A DNA stretch of 16,336 bases from SXOA01 sp051004015 (GCA_051004015.1 JBPCKT010000083.1:1-16336); one strand, 5' to 3'. Positions 6,885 through 14,741 are shown, counted from the first letter of the stretch. Notes: a model not told the origin generated them from the sequence alone. Program-made: numbers and translations.

Positions 6885-8732
6885 CTACGCCAGATCACGA
6901 TCCTCAAACAGTGTCAGCGCCAATAACATGGCGACCGAGCTGTACAGTGCGCAGTAAACGAGCGACCAGAGGATGTAATCCGTGGGGACCGGCAGACCCG
7001 TGGCAAAGCTGGCCTCCGTGCTGAAGTGGTCCAGCACGGGCAGCACCGTGGCGGAGATTTTTGCCAGAAAAACGACCGGCGCGGGGACGTTTTCCGCGAT
7101 GGCCTGCGATTGCACGAGCAGCGGCGTCAGGTGCCCCAGGACATAAATCGAGAAGCTGATGATGAAGTTGGCCAGCATCGGCAGCCGCGTGGAGATGGCC
7201 ACGCTCAGCGCCGTAAGGACCAGCGTTTCCATATACGCCAGGAACAGCCCCGGGATGGTCTGCATCATTTCGTTGTGGCAGACCTGCCAGGTGACCTGTT
7301 CCATATCGGTGGAATTCTCGCGAGCATCGTAGATGGTTTTGTAAGTGACCGTGACCAACATCACGGCTCCGAACATCACGAACATGACCGCCACGGTCCA
7401 AGCGATGCCCACGAATTTCCCCAAGATGAAGTCTCGCCGGCTCACGGGCTTGGAGAGCACGGTCAGGGCCGTCTTGCCTTCAATCTCATCCGCCACGGAG
7501 GTGCTGGCGGCCCAAATCGCCTGGATGATGGCCAAAACCAGGATCAGGTTCAGGCTGGTCCCCTTGAGCATCTTGATGTCTTCCCCCAGCGTGTAATACG
7601 GCACGAAGTCGAACACGATCAGCAGGAATATCCCCAGGGCGCACAGAATCACGAACAGCGGCTGGGCGATTTCCGATTTGGCCGTGGAGTGGGCGATAGC
7701 CGCGAGCTTGGGGAAAAAGGTCCGCTGGGCCAGGTAGAGCAGGAAGACACCGGCGATGGCCACGGCGGCGTAGACCACCGAGAGCATTTCCGGATGGGCC
7801 AGCTTGTTGCGAAAGGTGATTTCCAACCTGGCCGGTTTCGTGCCATAGTTACGAACAAAGAACTCCGAAACGTGCTCTTCGACAAATGGAGAGCTGCCGT
7901 CGGGGTTGCGGTTCCAGACGGTTTCGTCGCCGGGGGCAACGTTCAGCGTCTCGGCGGCAAAGGAATACTTCTCGAAAGACTCGGTCTTGATCTTCATCCG
8001 CTGGTCGCCGCGGAGGATCATCTGCATTAGTTCAATCTTGCGAACGTCCACCGGAATGGACACTTCCTTGGGTTCCTGGAAGTCGCTCGTGGCGGCGGGG
8101 ATGTCATAGTTTTCCGACATGCTGCCGCGGGCAATCAGTTTCGGATATGCCCACAAGTTTTCCAGCAGCGCCGACGGCTTGCGGACGATAGTGAGCCCCA
8201 GAACGCCAAAGGAAGCCAGGCAGCAGACGACCACGAACAGCGGCAGCAGCACCCCTTCCCGCACGGCGAGCGGCACTTCGGAGTTGGTCCTGCGGGAAAT
8301 CAGCGCCACGCTTCCCATGGCGGCCAGCAGGCTGGCGACGGCCCAGGCAACCACTGTCCCCACCAGCTCCGTGGCGGTTCGCGCGGTCAGCGCCGCCGCG
8401 CCATCTTTGGCGGCGGCTTTGGCAGCGAGGTTCGCAGGCGAGTTGCGGGCGGAATCTCCCCACGGTACGAAGAGGACCAACGCAATGGTCAGATAGACGA
8501 GCAACAGCACGCCCACGGCAATCCACCGCTTTTGCGGCTGTTCCGCCAGGTCCGCCAGGGGCTGAACGCGGCCGAGCAAGTTGCCAATTCCCCAGAACGC
8601 CAGGCAAAACAGCAGGCCCAAAATCGCCCCCACTCCGATAATCCACACCGGCGTCAGCCAGCTGGTTACCGCGTCCCCCATTTGAATGTGGACGGCATCG
8701 AGAATATTGGCAAAAAGAGGAGCCACGGGCAT
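6885..8732 (-). CDS. ABC-2 type transporter permease with large extracytoplasmic loop
   Basis: The 615-residue integral membrane protein has about twelve hydrophobic segments (roughly 26-50, 69-90, 124-146, 161-182, 316-335, 357-378, 393-412, 437-464, 496-515, 519-541, 552-570, 586-609). A hydrophilic domain at about 185-315 lies between two membrane blocks. The ABC-2 permease hallmark 'EIEGKTALTVLSKPVSRR' sits at 416-433, followed by 'DFILGKF'. Such permeases pair with a cytoplasmic ATPase to export or flip a substrate; the substrate cannot be told from sequence. No ATP-binding subunit is encoded nearby: the gene stands alone, divergent from the gene at 9001 and convergent with the repeat-protein gene. 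I see no good ribosome site before the ATG at 8732, so an internal start is possible. Confidence 0.85.
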   Translation of the reverse strand: MPVAPLFANILDAVHIQMGDAVTSWLTPVWIIGVGAILGLLFCLAFWGIGNLLGRVQPLADLAEQPQKRWIAVGVLLLVYLTIALVLFVPWGDSARNSPANLAAKAAAKDGAAALTARTATELVGTVVAWAVASLLAAMGSVALISRRTNSEVPLAVREGVLLPLFVVVCCLASFGVLGLTIVRKPSALLENLWAYPKLIARGSMSENYDIPAATSDFQEPKEVSIPVDVRKIELMQMILRGDQRMKIKTESFEKYSFAAETLNVAPGDETVWNRNPDGSSPFVEEHVSEFFVRNYGTKPARLEITFRNKLAHPEMLSVVYAAVAIAGVFLLYLAQRTFFPKLAAIAHSTAKSEIAQPLFVILCALGIFLLIVFDFVPYYTLGEDIKMLKGTSLNLILVLAIIQAIWAASTSVADEIEGKTALTVLSKPVSRRDFILGKFVGIAWTVAVMFVMFGAVMLVTVTYKTIYDARENSTDMEQVTWQVCHNEMMQTIPGLFLAYMETLVLTALSVAISTRLPMLANFIISFSIYVLGHLTPLLVQSQAIAENVPAPVVFLAKISATVLPVLDHFSTEASFATGLPVPTDYILWSLVYCALYSSVAMLLALTLFEDRDLA

Positions 8733-9000
8733 AGGTGCGGGGTGTGCTGGAAGGAGGAGATTGGGAAGTTGGTGATGCCGACCGAAGCGCGATAAATGTA
8801 GGCGGACAGGCCATTTACGGAGCCTGTATCCATTCGGTTCGACCCATTTCGCCCGTTGAGCGTACGGCTAGTTGAGAGTGGTCCGCGACCGTGGCGATTC
8901 TCTATGGTAGTTCAGAGCCCCCACGGAAACCTAGACTCGTCCCTGATGGCCGCAACCTTTTGACGGAATTAGGCTTAGCGGTTGGGGTTATCTCATACCG

Positions 9001-9984
9001 ATGAACGAAAACCAAGCCAATTCAAAGCCCAAGAGTCTACCGTTTTGGGGCCCTCGCCAGCAGGTGGCCGCGCTGGTGATTGCCCATCTTGGGTTGGCTT
9101 GCCTGGCGACCGTGGTGGAATCATGGCAACGGCCATACGGTTTCAACGACTGGTGGGAGTACGTCAGACGGCAGTCCCTATCCGGATTCTTGTTTGGATT
9201 TCTAATTGGGCAGTTAACCCTGCTGGCCACCTGGGGCGCATTTGCCGACCAACCTTGGTTCCTTCGGATTCCGCGATTCTTGGCGCTTACGGCCTGGTCG
9301 CTCGTTTTCATGTTCTTGGGGGAATACCTTGCCGAGGGGGTGTCCGCAAAGCGACTCGTTGAAGAGTATTCCGCGTACCCTCTACTCCTACTAACTTCGC
9401 CGGTCGTCGTGCTGTTTAGCATTCGGGCCAGCCGTGGCCGCCGGTTCATGCACCACGATTCGGAGCAAGGCCAAAGTGTCTGGCAGTTCAGCACGCGGCG
9501 ACTCTTGCTGGTTACCTCGGAACTGGCCGCCTTCCTGGCAATTGGCAGAATAGTCCTACCCGCAAGTTTCAGTCGAGCCGAATTCTGGGCAGCACTGACC
9601 GGCCACCGGATCGAGGAAATACTGCCAGCTTTTGTGAGCGTGACCGTGTTGCCCGTATTACTCATTGGAATTGCACGTCAGCAAACCTGGCAACGCCACC
9701 TGGCGATAGGACTCTATTTCCTGTTGCCCTCGCTTGTACTGGCTTTGGGGCAGAATCCCTACTATTCGTACGCTTTCGGCCGAAATCCCGCTTGGGAATG
9801 GTGGCCGCGATTAGGCATCGAACTCTTGAATTATTTCTGGGTCCATGCCTGCGCTGCAGCCACCATCCTCTTCACCTTCTGGCTCCTCCGCCGCATCGGC
9901 TATGACTTCCGTCGGCGGGATGATGGCCCACTAGGACGCAACTCATCAAACGCCCGCAGCTCGGCGGCTTCGGCGTCCGCGTAG
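9001..9984 (+). CDS. Polytopic membrane protein, function unknown
   Basis: The 327-residue protein has about eight hydrophobic segments (roughly 22-39, 61-80, 92-109, 126-142, 167-186, 207-224, 233-250, 272-297). The tail is short, charged and low-complexity, ending 'SNARSSAASASA'. The fifth segment begins 'FSTRRLLLVTSELAAFLAI', a pattern I associate with planctomycete multi-TM proteins of unknown role. There is no enzymatic motif. The ATG at 9001 leads directly into a hydrophilic leader and then TM1; no clear ribosome site precedes it. Its 3' end overlaps the convergent NYN nuclease gene by 85 bp, and the overlapped part encodes only the disordered tails of both proteins. Confidence 0.72.
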   Translation: MNENQANSKPKSLPFWGPRQQVAALVIAHLGLACLATVVESWQRPYGFNDWWEYVRRQSLSGFLFGFLIGQLTLLATWGAFADQPWFLRIPRFLALTAWSLVFMFLGEYLAEGVSAKRLVEEYSAYPLLLLTSPVVVLFSIRASRGRRFMHHDSEQGQSVWQFSTRRLLLVTSELAAFLAIGRIVLPASFSRAEFWAALTGHRIEEILPAFVSVTVLPVLLIGIARQQTWQRHLAIGLYFLLPSLVLALGQNPYYSYAFGRNPAWEWWPRLGIELLNYFWVHACAAATILFTFWLLRRIGYDFRRRDDGPLGRNSSNARSSAASASA

Positions 9985-10451
9985 CCGGGAGGGAAGGGAT
10001 TGCCTGCTGGACCGGCGGGCTTTTCGCTCTGTGCGGTGGATGAGATGGCGGACGCGCTCTGTTTCAATTCGCGCAGCCAGATTTCACTATCCACGAACTT
10101 CGCTCCCCGCTGGCGGGCGCTCCGCTGAACCGCGTGGTCGCTGGAAACCACCGTCAAGTGCCGCGGGTCGGCTTCTTCGATGATCAGTTCCGCAATCAGG
10201 TCGTCCGCCGTGCTTTTCCTCGGAGCGAATCGGACCAGAATCTCCCCATGCGTCACTTGCGACGGCAGTCCGGGCGGGGCCGAGGCGGCATCGAAAACAA
10301 CCGTGGTCCTTTTGCGGAGCGGCTGCGGCAAATGAGCTGCCAGGAATTCGAGCAATGCCAGCCGGGAATTCTCCAGCGTGGGGGGTGCGCCCGGCGGTCC
10401 GAATAAGCCGGAAACATGCAACAGGTTGTAGCCGTCCACCAGCAGTAGCAT
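9900..10451 (-). CDS. YacP-like NYN-domain endoribonuclease
   Basis: The 183-residue protein has the NYN/PIN-like fold seen in YacP (Rae1) proteins. It opens with 'MLLLVDGYNLLH' (D6, N9), followed by 'TTVVFDAASAP' (D54), 'STADDLIAELI' (D83/D84) and 'VVSSDHAVQRSARQRGAKFV' (D105). These acidic residues form the metal site in the family, which cuts RNA; in Bacillus the relative Rae1 cleaves mRNA on ribosomes. After residue ~130 the sequence becomes a low-complexity tail ending in 'SSRRRKS'. The start at 10451 has GGGGAG close upstream and begins exactly at the conserved strand; a longer frame to 10547 adds only unlike sequence. It is convergent and overlapping with the membrane-protein gene at 9001. 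Confidence 0.87.
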   Translation of the reverse strand: MLLLVDGYNLLHVSGLFGPPGAPPTLENSRLALLEFLAAHLPQPLRKRTTVVFDAASAPPGLPSQVTHGEILVRFAPRKSTADDLIAELIIEEADPRHLTVVSSDHAVQRSARQRGAKFVDSEIWLRELKQSASAISSTAQSEKPAGPAGNPFPPGYADAEAAELRAFDELRPSGPSSRRRKS

Positions 10452-10740
10452 CGCTTCTCCCCAGGTCATTCTGTCACAAGCCGTGGCGGGGACAAGCCTT
10501 GCGGGCGGCAGCTCAATTTGCACGTAATTACTGGCTGAATACCGCATTTCCCGCCAACTTGCGTTTTTCTTTCCCGCCTTGCAATTCCAAGCTAAAGTTC
10601 AAGTGTCGGCCGGCCGAAGAGCCGCGGAAATCCGCGGGGCGCTATCTTGGAGATTCGCCGCAATTAGCAATTGTGTGCCGGCACTTCCCCAGATTCGCCC
10701 TACATTTTGACGACGCATCTGTGAGGACCTTCGGGGACCG

Positions 10741-11079
10741 ATGATGAACTGCCAGGAACTTGCCAGCCGGATCGAACGCCTTCAACCGGGTGCGGACGCC
10801 CGCGACGTCGCCCGGCTCTGTCTCTTGCTCACCAACTCGACGGACAACTACGCGGAGTTGGCGGACGACCGCACGCTCACCACCATGTGGCGCGAAATGG
10901 GGCTCCGCCTGCAAGCGGCCACCGATCAGCACGCCGCCATGACGGACGACCTGGAAACCCTCGCCCGCACCGACCCCCAGCGCTTCACGCCTGAGCAAAT
11001 CTGGGTCCTGATCCGGGCCATCAAAGTGCAAAGCCAAATCCTGCAGCTCTACGTCGGCGAGCCAGCGCTGGAAGTGTAG
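10741..11079 (+). CDS. Small helical protein, function unknown
   Basis: The 112-residue soluble protein is predicted to be almost all helical ('CQELASRIERLQPGADARDV', 'TLTTMWREMGLRLQAAT', 'EQIWVLIRAIKVQSQILQLYV'). There is no signal peptide, membrane segment or catalytic motif. It begins at tandem ATG codons (10741 and 10744), either of which could be used; a purine-rich stretch precedes them. It is divergent from the NYN nuclease and convergent with mgtE, so it is a single-gene unit. Codon use looks like that of its core neighbours, which supports a real gene. I do not recognise the family. Confidence 0.68.
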   Translation: MMNCQELASRIERLQPGADARDVARLCLLLTNSTDNYAELADDRTLTTMWREMGLRLQAATDQHAAMTDDLETLARTDPQRFTPEQIWVLIRAIKVQSQILQLYVGEPALEV

Positions 11080-11116
11080 AGCCCATAGGCCAGCGGCAAG
11101 CCGCCCGTGCCTCCGC

Positions 11117-12502
11117 CTAGAGCTTCCCCGTCACCCGCGCCAGCAGCGTCATCGACACCGCCATGTAGATGACGATCCCCAAAATGTCGCTGATCCCAGC
11201 GACAAACGGGTTGCTCATCAAAGCCGGGTCCAGCCCCAGCCGCTTGAACATCAGCGGCAACAGCGAGCCGGTGATGGCTCCGCTGGTGACCACGATGACG
11301 AGGGTGATCGGAACGACCAGCGGCCAGAGCATGTGTAGCTTGGCGTCGGGGTGCGAGCGGGTCATGAACCAGGAAAGCAGCAGGCCGAAAGCGGCGAGGA
11401 CCGCGCCGAGCATCAGGCCGACCAGGATCTCGCGGAAGAGAACTCGCCGCCAGTCCGCCAGCTTGACGTCATTGGTGGTCATGGCCGTGATGATGAGCGT
11501 CGCCGATTGATTTCCCGAGTTGCCGCCGCTGGACATGATCATCGGCACGAACAGCATCAGCCAGGGCCATTCGTCCAGCCGGCCTTCAAAGACCTTCAGC
11601 GCGGTGGCCGTGAGCGAGGCGGTGACGAACAGGATGGTCAGCCAGATGCCGCGCTTCCACGCGAGCGTGAAGACATCGGTCTTGAGATAGCTTTCCGTGA
11701 GGGGAGCGACGCCGGCCAGTTGCTGGGCGTCTTCCGTCGCTTCTTCGCGGAAGGCGTCGAGCACGTCGTCGTGCGTGATGATTCCCACCAAGCGCCGCTG
11801 GGCATCGACCACCGGAATCGCCAGAAGGTCATACTTGGCGACCTTGCGAGTGACCTCTTCCCGGTCGTCCAGCGCGTTGACCGTAATCAAGTCCGACCGC
11901 ATCAGCTCCCCCAGCCGCTGATGCTGCTTGCCGATGGCCGAAACCAGTTGCCGGCTGGAGACGACCCCGCGAAGATGCAGGTCGTGGTCGACCACGTAGA
12001 TGTAATAGATGGTTTCCAGGTGCTCGGCCTGGTGGCTCAGGTCAGTGAGGGCTTCGCGGACGGTCAAGTCCTCGTCCAGCATGGCGATTTCCGTCGTCAT
12101 CATCGCGCCGGCCGTATCCTCGGGATACGCCCGCAGCTTGAGCAGGTCGCGCCGCTCGTCCGCCGGCAGCAGCGGCAGGATTTCCTCGACAACGTTCTCA
12201 CGCACGTCGTGCAAAAGGTCCACGCGATCATCCGCCGGCAGATCGGCCAGCAGCTCCGCGACTTCGGCGCGGTCCTGCGTTTCGATGATCGCGATCTCTT
12301 TCTCGTGGCCGAGGTAGAGAAAAATCTGCTCGCGGAGCTTCAGGTCCGCGTGCCGCAGCACCCGCCAGGACTCGGCGGGGTCCAGCCCTTCCATGAACTC
12401 CGCGGTGCGGGCCGGGTTGAGGGCCGTGCAGAATTCCTGCAGGTCGTGGGCGTTGTTCTCCGCGAGCATCTCGCGCAGTTCGGGGAGGAACAACGTATTC
12501 AT
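11117..12502 (-). CDS. mgtE: Magnesium transporter MgtE
   Basis: This 461-residue protein is an inner-membrane Mg2+ channel. The N-terminal helical MgtE domain spans about 1-125 with the repeated 'LLADLPADDRVDLLHDV' style. A CBS pair follows ('TAGAMMTTEIAMLDEDLTV' from 130; 'MRSDLITVNALDD' from 201; 'IPVVDAQRRLVGIITHDDVL', 229-248), which senses intracellular Mg2+. The pore has about five membrane segments from 285 on, with the signature 'PMIMSSGGNSGNQ' at 320-332 and a conserved-position aspartate in 'AGISDILG' (D439). The length is normal for the family. The start at 12502 was chosen because the N domain begins there; the upstream extension is not MgtE-like. A hairpin lies 34 bp upstream. 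It is a stand-alone gene. Confidence 0.95.
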   Translation of the reverse strand: MNTLFLPELREMLAENNAHDLQEFCTALNPARTAEFMEGLDPAESWRVLRHADLKLREQIFLYLGHEKEIAIIETQDRAEVAELLADLPADDRVDLLHDVRENVVEEILPLLPADERRDLLKLRAYPEDTAGAMMTTEIAMLDEDLTVREALTDLSHQAEHLETIYYIYVVDHDLHLRGVVSSRQLVSAIGKQHQRLGELMRSDLITVNALDDREEVTRKVAKYDLLAIPVVDAQRRLVGIITHDDVLDAFREEATEDAQQLAGVAPLTESYLKTDVFTLAWKRGIWLTILFVTASLTATALKVFEGRLDEWPWLMLFVPMIMSSGGNSGNQSATLIITAMTTNDVKLADWRRVLFREILVGLMLGAVLAAFGLLLSWFMTRSHPDAKLHMLWPLVVPITLVIVVTSGAITGSLLPLMFKRLGLDPALMSNPFVAGISDILGIVIYMAVSMTLLARVTGKL

Positions 12503-12535
12503 TTTTCCGCCGGCAGCTAGGCGCAAAAGAAACCC

Positions 12536-12557
12536 GGACGTGGGAAACCCAGCGTCC
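12536..12557 (-). promoter_or_regulatory. Hairpin in the mgtE leader
   Basis: On the mgtE strand the sequence reads GGACG-c-TGGG-ttt-CCCA-CGTCC: nine base pairs with one bulged C and a three-base loop, followed by GGGTTTCTTTT. It lies 34 bp before the mgtE start, so it would be in the 5' leader if transcription starts upstream. It could be a weak attenuator or an mRNA structure. I see no known Mg2+ riboswitch architecture around it. Confidence 0.35.
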
Positions 12558-12677
12558 AAGTATCGGCGGGAAAATGAGAAGTGTCAAAGGCGGTCATTTG
12601 CTACCGGCGGCCCCTTCAAGCTACAATCAAACCCTGGGAAACAGGAAGCGGCACGGTACTTCTCCGGCAACTCTGCG

Positions 12678-12998
12678 ATGGACAAAGCAACGCTCACCGC
12701 GGTATTCAATCTCGGATTTCGCCAAGGGGCGAGCGACCGTGAAGCGGCGGGGATGGTGCTATCCCATACAGAGACGCCCCCTCCCCCCGCCAAAATCCCC
12801 ACGGCCCCCTCAGGCATCACCGTTCCCCTCGAGCAGCGGGCATGGCAGGAAGGCTACTCGATGGGCTTTACCATGGGCTCGTCACCGTCGGAACTGGCCG
12901 CCGCCAAAAATCCCGCGGCCTCCGGACTGGTGGGGGAGTTGAAACAGGAGATGGTGGAGATGTTCGGTGTGTTCAAGCGCTTGGGCGTGATGATGTGA
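12678..12998 (+). CDS. Small protein with glycine/aromatic repeat motifs, function unknown
   Basis: The 106-residue soluble protein has two similar segments, 'FNLGFRQGASDREAAGMV' near residue 10 and 'WQEGYSMGFTMGSSPSELAA' near 56, separated by a proline-rich linker ('TPPPPAKIPTAPS'). It ends in an amphipathic helix 'ELKQEMVEMFGVFKRLGVMM'. No family is recognised. ATG 12678 is the only usable start, although a ribosome site is not obvious. The stop lies 25 bp before the GTG start of the ExbD-like gene on the same strand, so the two probably share a transcript. It is divergent from mgtE, with 175 bp between the two starts. Confidence 0.62.
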   Translation: MDKATLTAVFNLGFRQGASDREAAGMVLSHTETPPPPAKIPTAPSGITVPLEQRAWQEGYSMGFTMGSSPSELAAAKNPAASGLVGELKQEMVEMFGVFKRLGVMM

Positions 12999-13023
12999 GC
13001 GTGGCTCGACGAGGGGAACCTCC

Positions 13024-13539
13024 GTGGAACTACTTGCACAGGGTGCTCGTTTCTTTGAACCGCTGGGCTACGCGTTGGCGGTGTTGGCCGTGGGGATCCT
13101 CTTCGCTGGCGTTATTTGGTCGCTGCGTTTACTCGTCTCCGAAAAGCGTCGCACCTTTTTTCTGGTCGCCTCGCTCGCGGCGTTGACGCTATTTTGCGGA
13201 GGCGGGTTTCTGTTGCTGGTCCTCACACAGCCCCTAACGCCGGGGACACAAAGGGGGCAACGGTTTGAGCGAACGGATCGACGCTCTGTCGGAGAGGATG
13301 ACATTGATGGTGGTGTTTATACGACCGAGATCCACGTGCGCCCCGACGGCACCGTTATCTTGGAAGGTAAGGCAATGGCCCTGGAGGGCCTTGTTCCACA
13401 CCTGCGCGGCAAAGACCGAAACAAACGGCTCCATGTAACCATTCGCGCCGACGCCGCAGCATCGATCGGTGTTGTGCAGCCAGTAATGCATCATCTGACA
13501 CAACACGGCGTCGTGTTCACGGTCCAGGTGAGCCATTAG
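13024..13539 (+). CDS. Membrane protein with ExbD/TolR-like C-terminal domain
   Basis: The 171-residue protein has two hydrophobic segments (about 14-37 and 44-69), a charged spacer, then a domain at 98-170 with the ExbD/TolR layout: 'TEIHVRPDGTVILEGKAMAL', 'RLHVTIRADAAASIG' and 'VVQPVMHHLTQHGVVFTVQV'. In ExbD/TolR this periplasmic domain works with an ExbB/TolQ motor driven by proton flow. Here two membrane segments replace the usual single helix, the proton-path aspartate of ExbD helices is not visible, and no ExbB gene is nearby. It may be a relative with a different role. The GTG start at 13024 is preceded by GAGGGGA at suitable spacing. It lies directly downstream of the 106-residue gene. 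Confidence 0.66.
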   Translation: MELLAQGARFFEPLGYALAVLAVGILFAGVIWSLRLLVSEKRRTFFLVASLAALTLFCGGGFLLLVLTQPLTPGTQRGQRFERTDRRSVGEDDIDGGVYTTEIHVRPDGTVILEGKAMALEGLVPHLRGKDRNKRLHVTIRADAAASIGVVQPVMHHLTQHGVVFTVQVSH

Positions 13540-13558
13540 AGAGATTCGCCGAAGTTAT

Positions 13559-13580
13559 CCATCAACTCATCAGCTGATGG
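13559..13580. other. Palindrome downstream of the ExbD-like gene
   Basis: CCATCAactCATCAGCTGATGG contains a perfect 12-bp palindrome CATCAGCTGATG (13568-13579), 29 bp after the stop of the ExbD-like gene. There is no T-run, so it is a poor intrinsic terminator. It could be an operator or chance. Confidence 0.25.
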
Positions 13581-13658
13581 CATAGTCCGTGCGACGCTGG
13601 TCCGACGTTCCGACGCGCATGGCCTCGGCAAAGTCGCACTCACTCCTTGAGCCCTGCA

Positions 13659-13678
13659 GTTACATACCGGTTACACAC
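13659..13678. promoter_or_regulatory. Two near-identical 9-mers at 11-bp spacing upstream of the frameshifted secreted gene
   Basis: GTTACATAC (13659-13667) and GTTACACAC (13670-13678) are direct repeats one helical turn apart, about 70-90 bp before the ATG at 13749. This spacing suits a dimeric regulator binding one face of DNA. The evidence is only the repeat itself. Confidence 0.2.
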
Positions 13679-13748
13679 GTAGTGCGCCAAAGTGCAATAC
13701 ACTGGCCGGGGGAAATTCATGGGCCATCCGTTGTCTGAGGAAACGACT

Positions 13749-14629
13749 ATGAGCAGTTTCAGTCCGCAGGTTTCTCGTGTTTGTCGTTCGATTCCACATT
13801 CCCCTTGGATGCGGGCCGCCTGGGTGCTCGGCACCCTGGCCCTCATGCTGCCGGCGGTGCATGCCGCGGCCGATCCCGAGCCGGGGCCGGAGGATGGCGG
13901 CCTGCGCCTGAGACTCGTAGCGACACCCAGATCCGCGGAAAACAAGGAAGGGTTCGCTGTCCGCATCGACCTCGTGAATGCAAGCCAGCGGACCATTACC
14001 GTTCAGGCGGGATGGGAAGACGACGATTCAGGCAGTGTCAAGGATTATTTTGAGACAGCCACCAGTATCGAGTGTGTGCCCGCGCTTCCGCCTTGGATTG
14101 GCGGAGTGCAAGCCAAGGTAGGTGGTCGAAGCTCGCCTCAGCCGACACACGTGCTCAAATCGGGCGAAACCTTGTCGGCAAGCTGGCAGACGAGCGGGCG
14201 ACAACTCAAGAATCGTGTTTCCGATCCAACGGTCGTTCAAAACCCGACGTTCCCCTTTCCGGGCCTCTATTCGGTCCACGCCAGCGTGGACTTCATCACC
14301 AGCGAAGGCACGGTTCGGCTGCGGAGCAATGAGCAGCTCGTCGCTGTGGGGGGCAGTCGCGCGATGCCGAGGCACACGTACGGTCCTTTGTGGAGCATCA
14401 ATGGCGAGCAGAAAACGGCGACCTTAGGTCTGGGCTCATTGCACAAGTTGCCATCGGCGACGAGTTCGTAATGCCATCCAAGCAAGGGAGCCGGTACGTG
14501 ATCATTACGGAAGTCCACGCGAGGTACTCCGCAGGGGCGCTCAAGAGGGAGGGAGGCGACGCGCCTGGCACGAACCCTCAGCCTCCGCCCCGAGTCACGC
14601 ATGCCATTCTGCGTCAAGAAGCGCCATAG
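13749..14629 (+). pseudogene. Secreted protein of unknown function, broken by a one-base frameshift near 14447
   Basis: From ATG 13749 (GAGGAA eight bases upstream) the frame encodes a signal peptide ('MRAAWVLGTLALMLPAVHA', cleavage before ADPEP) and a β-rich domain ('GFAVRIDLVNASQRTITVQAG', 'KSGETLSASWQTSGRQLK', 'FPGLYSVHASVDFITSEG'). It then reads 'YGPLWSINGEQKTATLGLGS' and ends in unrelated residues at 14471. In the +2 frame the DNA continues from about 14447 as 'VAIGDEFVMPSKQGSRYVII' and 'TEVHARYSAGAL' to a TAG at 14627. Joining the frames gives the common 'LGLGS..xVAIGDEF' turn of small β-barrel C-terminal domains. A single missing base near 14445-14448 explains the break. It may be a real mutation or a sequencing error. 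A programmed shift is unlikely because the site is not slippery. Confidence 0.68.
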
Positions 14630-14670
14630 TAGCCCCGCTCAAACCCTTGCCAGATACGGCGATAGAAACG

Positions 14671-14701
14671 AAAAAAGCCGAGGCGCTTGGCCACGGCTTT
14701 T
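14671..14701 (+). terminator. Terminator-like hairpin after the frameshifted secreted gene
   Basis: AAAAAAGCCG…CGGCTTTT pairs eight bases (14673-14680 with 14694-14701) around a 13-base loop. It lies 42 bp after the gene's stop. It has a T-run on both strands, four on the plus side and six on the minus side, so it could stop transcription from either direction. Confidence 0.5.
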
Positions 14702-14708
14702 GCCGTTA

Positions 14709-14741
14709 ACTGGGCACCGCGGCCTTTCGCTGGTGCCCAGT
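14709..14741. repeat. Strong REP-like hairpin
   Basis: ACTGGGCACC (14709-14718) pairs perfectly with GGTGCCCAGT (14732-14741) around a 13-base GC-rich loop. There is no T-run after it. Its form, an isolated intergenic perfect stem, resembles a repetitive extragenic palindrome. It lies 54 bp outside the IS66 direct repeat. Confidence 0.45.

Noticed and set aside
7026..8030. 334-codon open frame on the plus strand inside the ABC-2 permease gene
   Set aside because: Histidine/glutamine/glycine-rich shadow of a membrane-protein gene; no family features.
8733..9000. Sigma-70 type promoter before the gene at 9001 (TTGACG near 8960)
   Set aside because: The -35-like box has no acceptable -10 partner at 16-18 bp, so the match is not better than chance.
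11351..12520. 389-codon open frame on the plus strand across mgtE
   Set aside because: Antisense to mgtE. The Arg/Gln/Asp-rich product has no recognisable domain.
13024..13539. A Tol/Ton energy-transducing system
   Set aside because: Only an ExbD-like domain is present, with an unusual anchor. No ExbB/TolQ, TonB or TolA gene is in the window.
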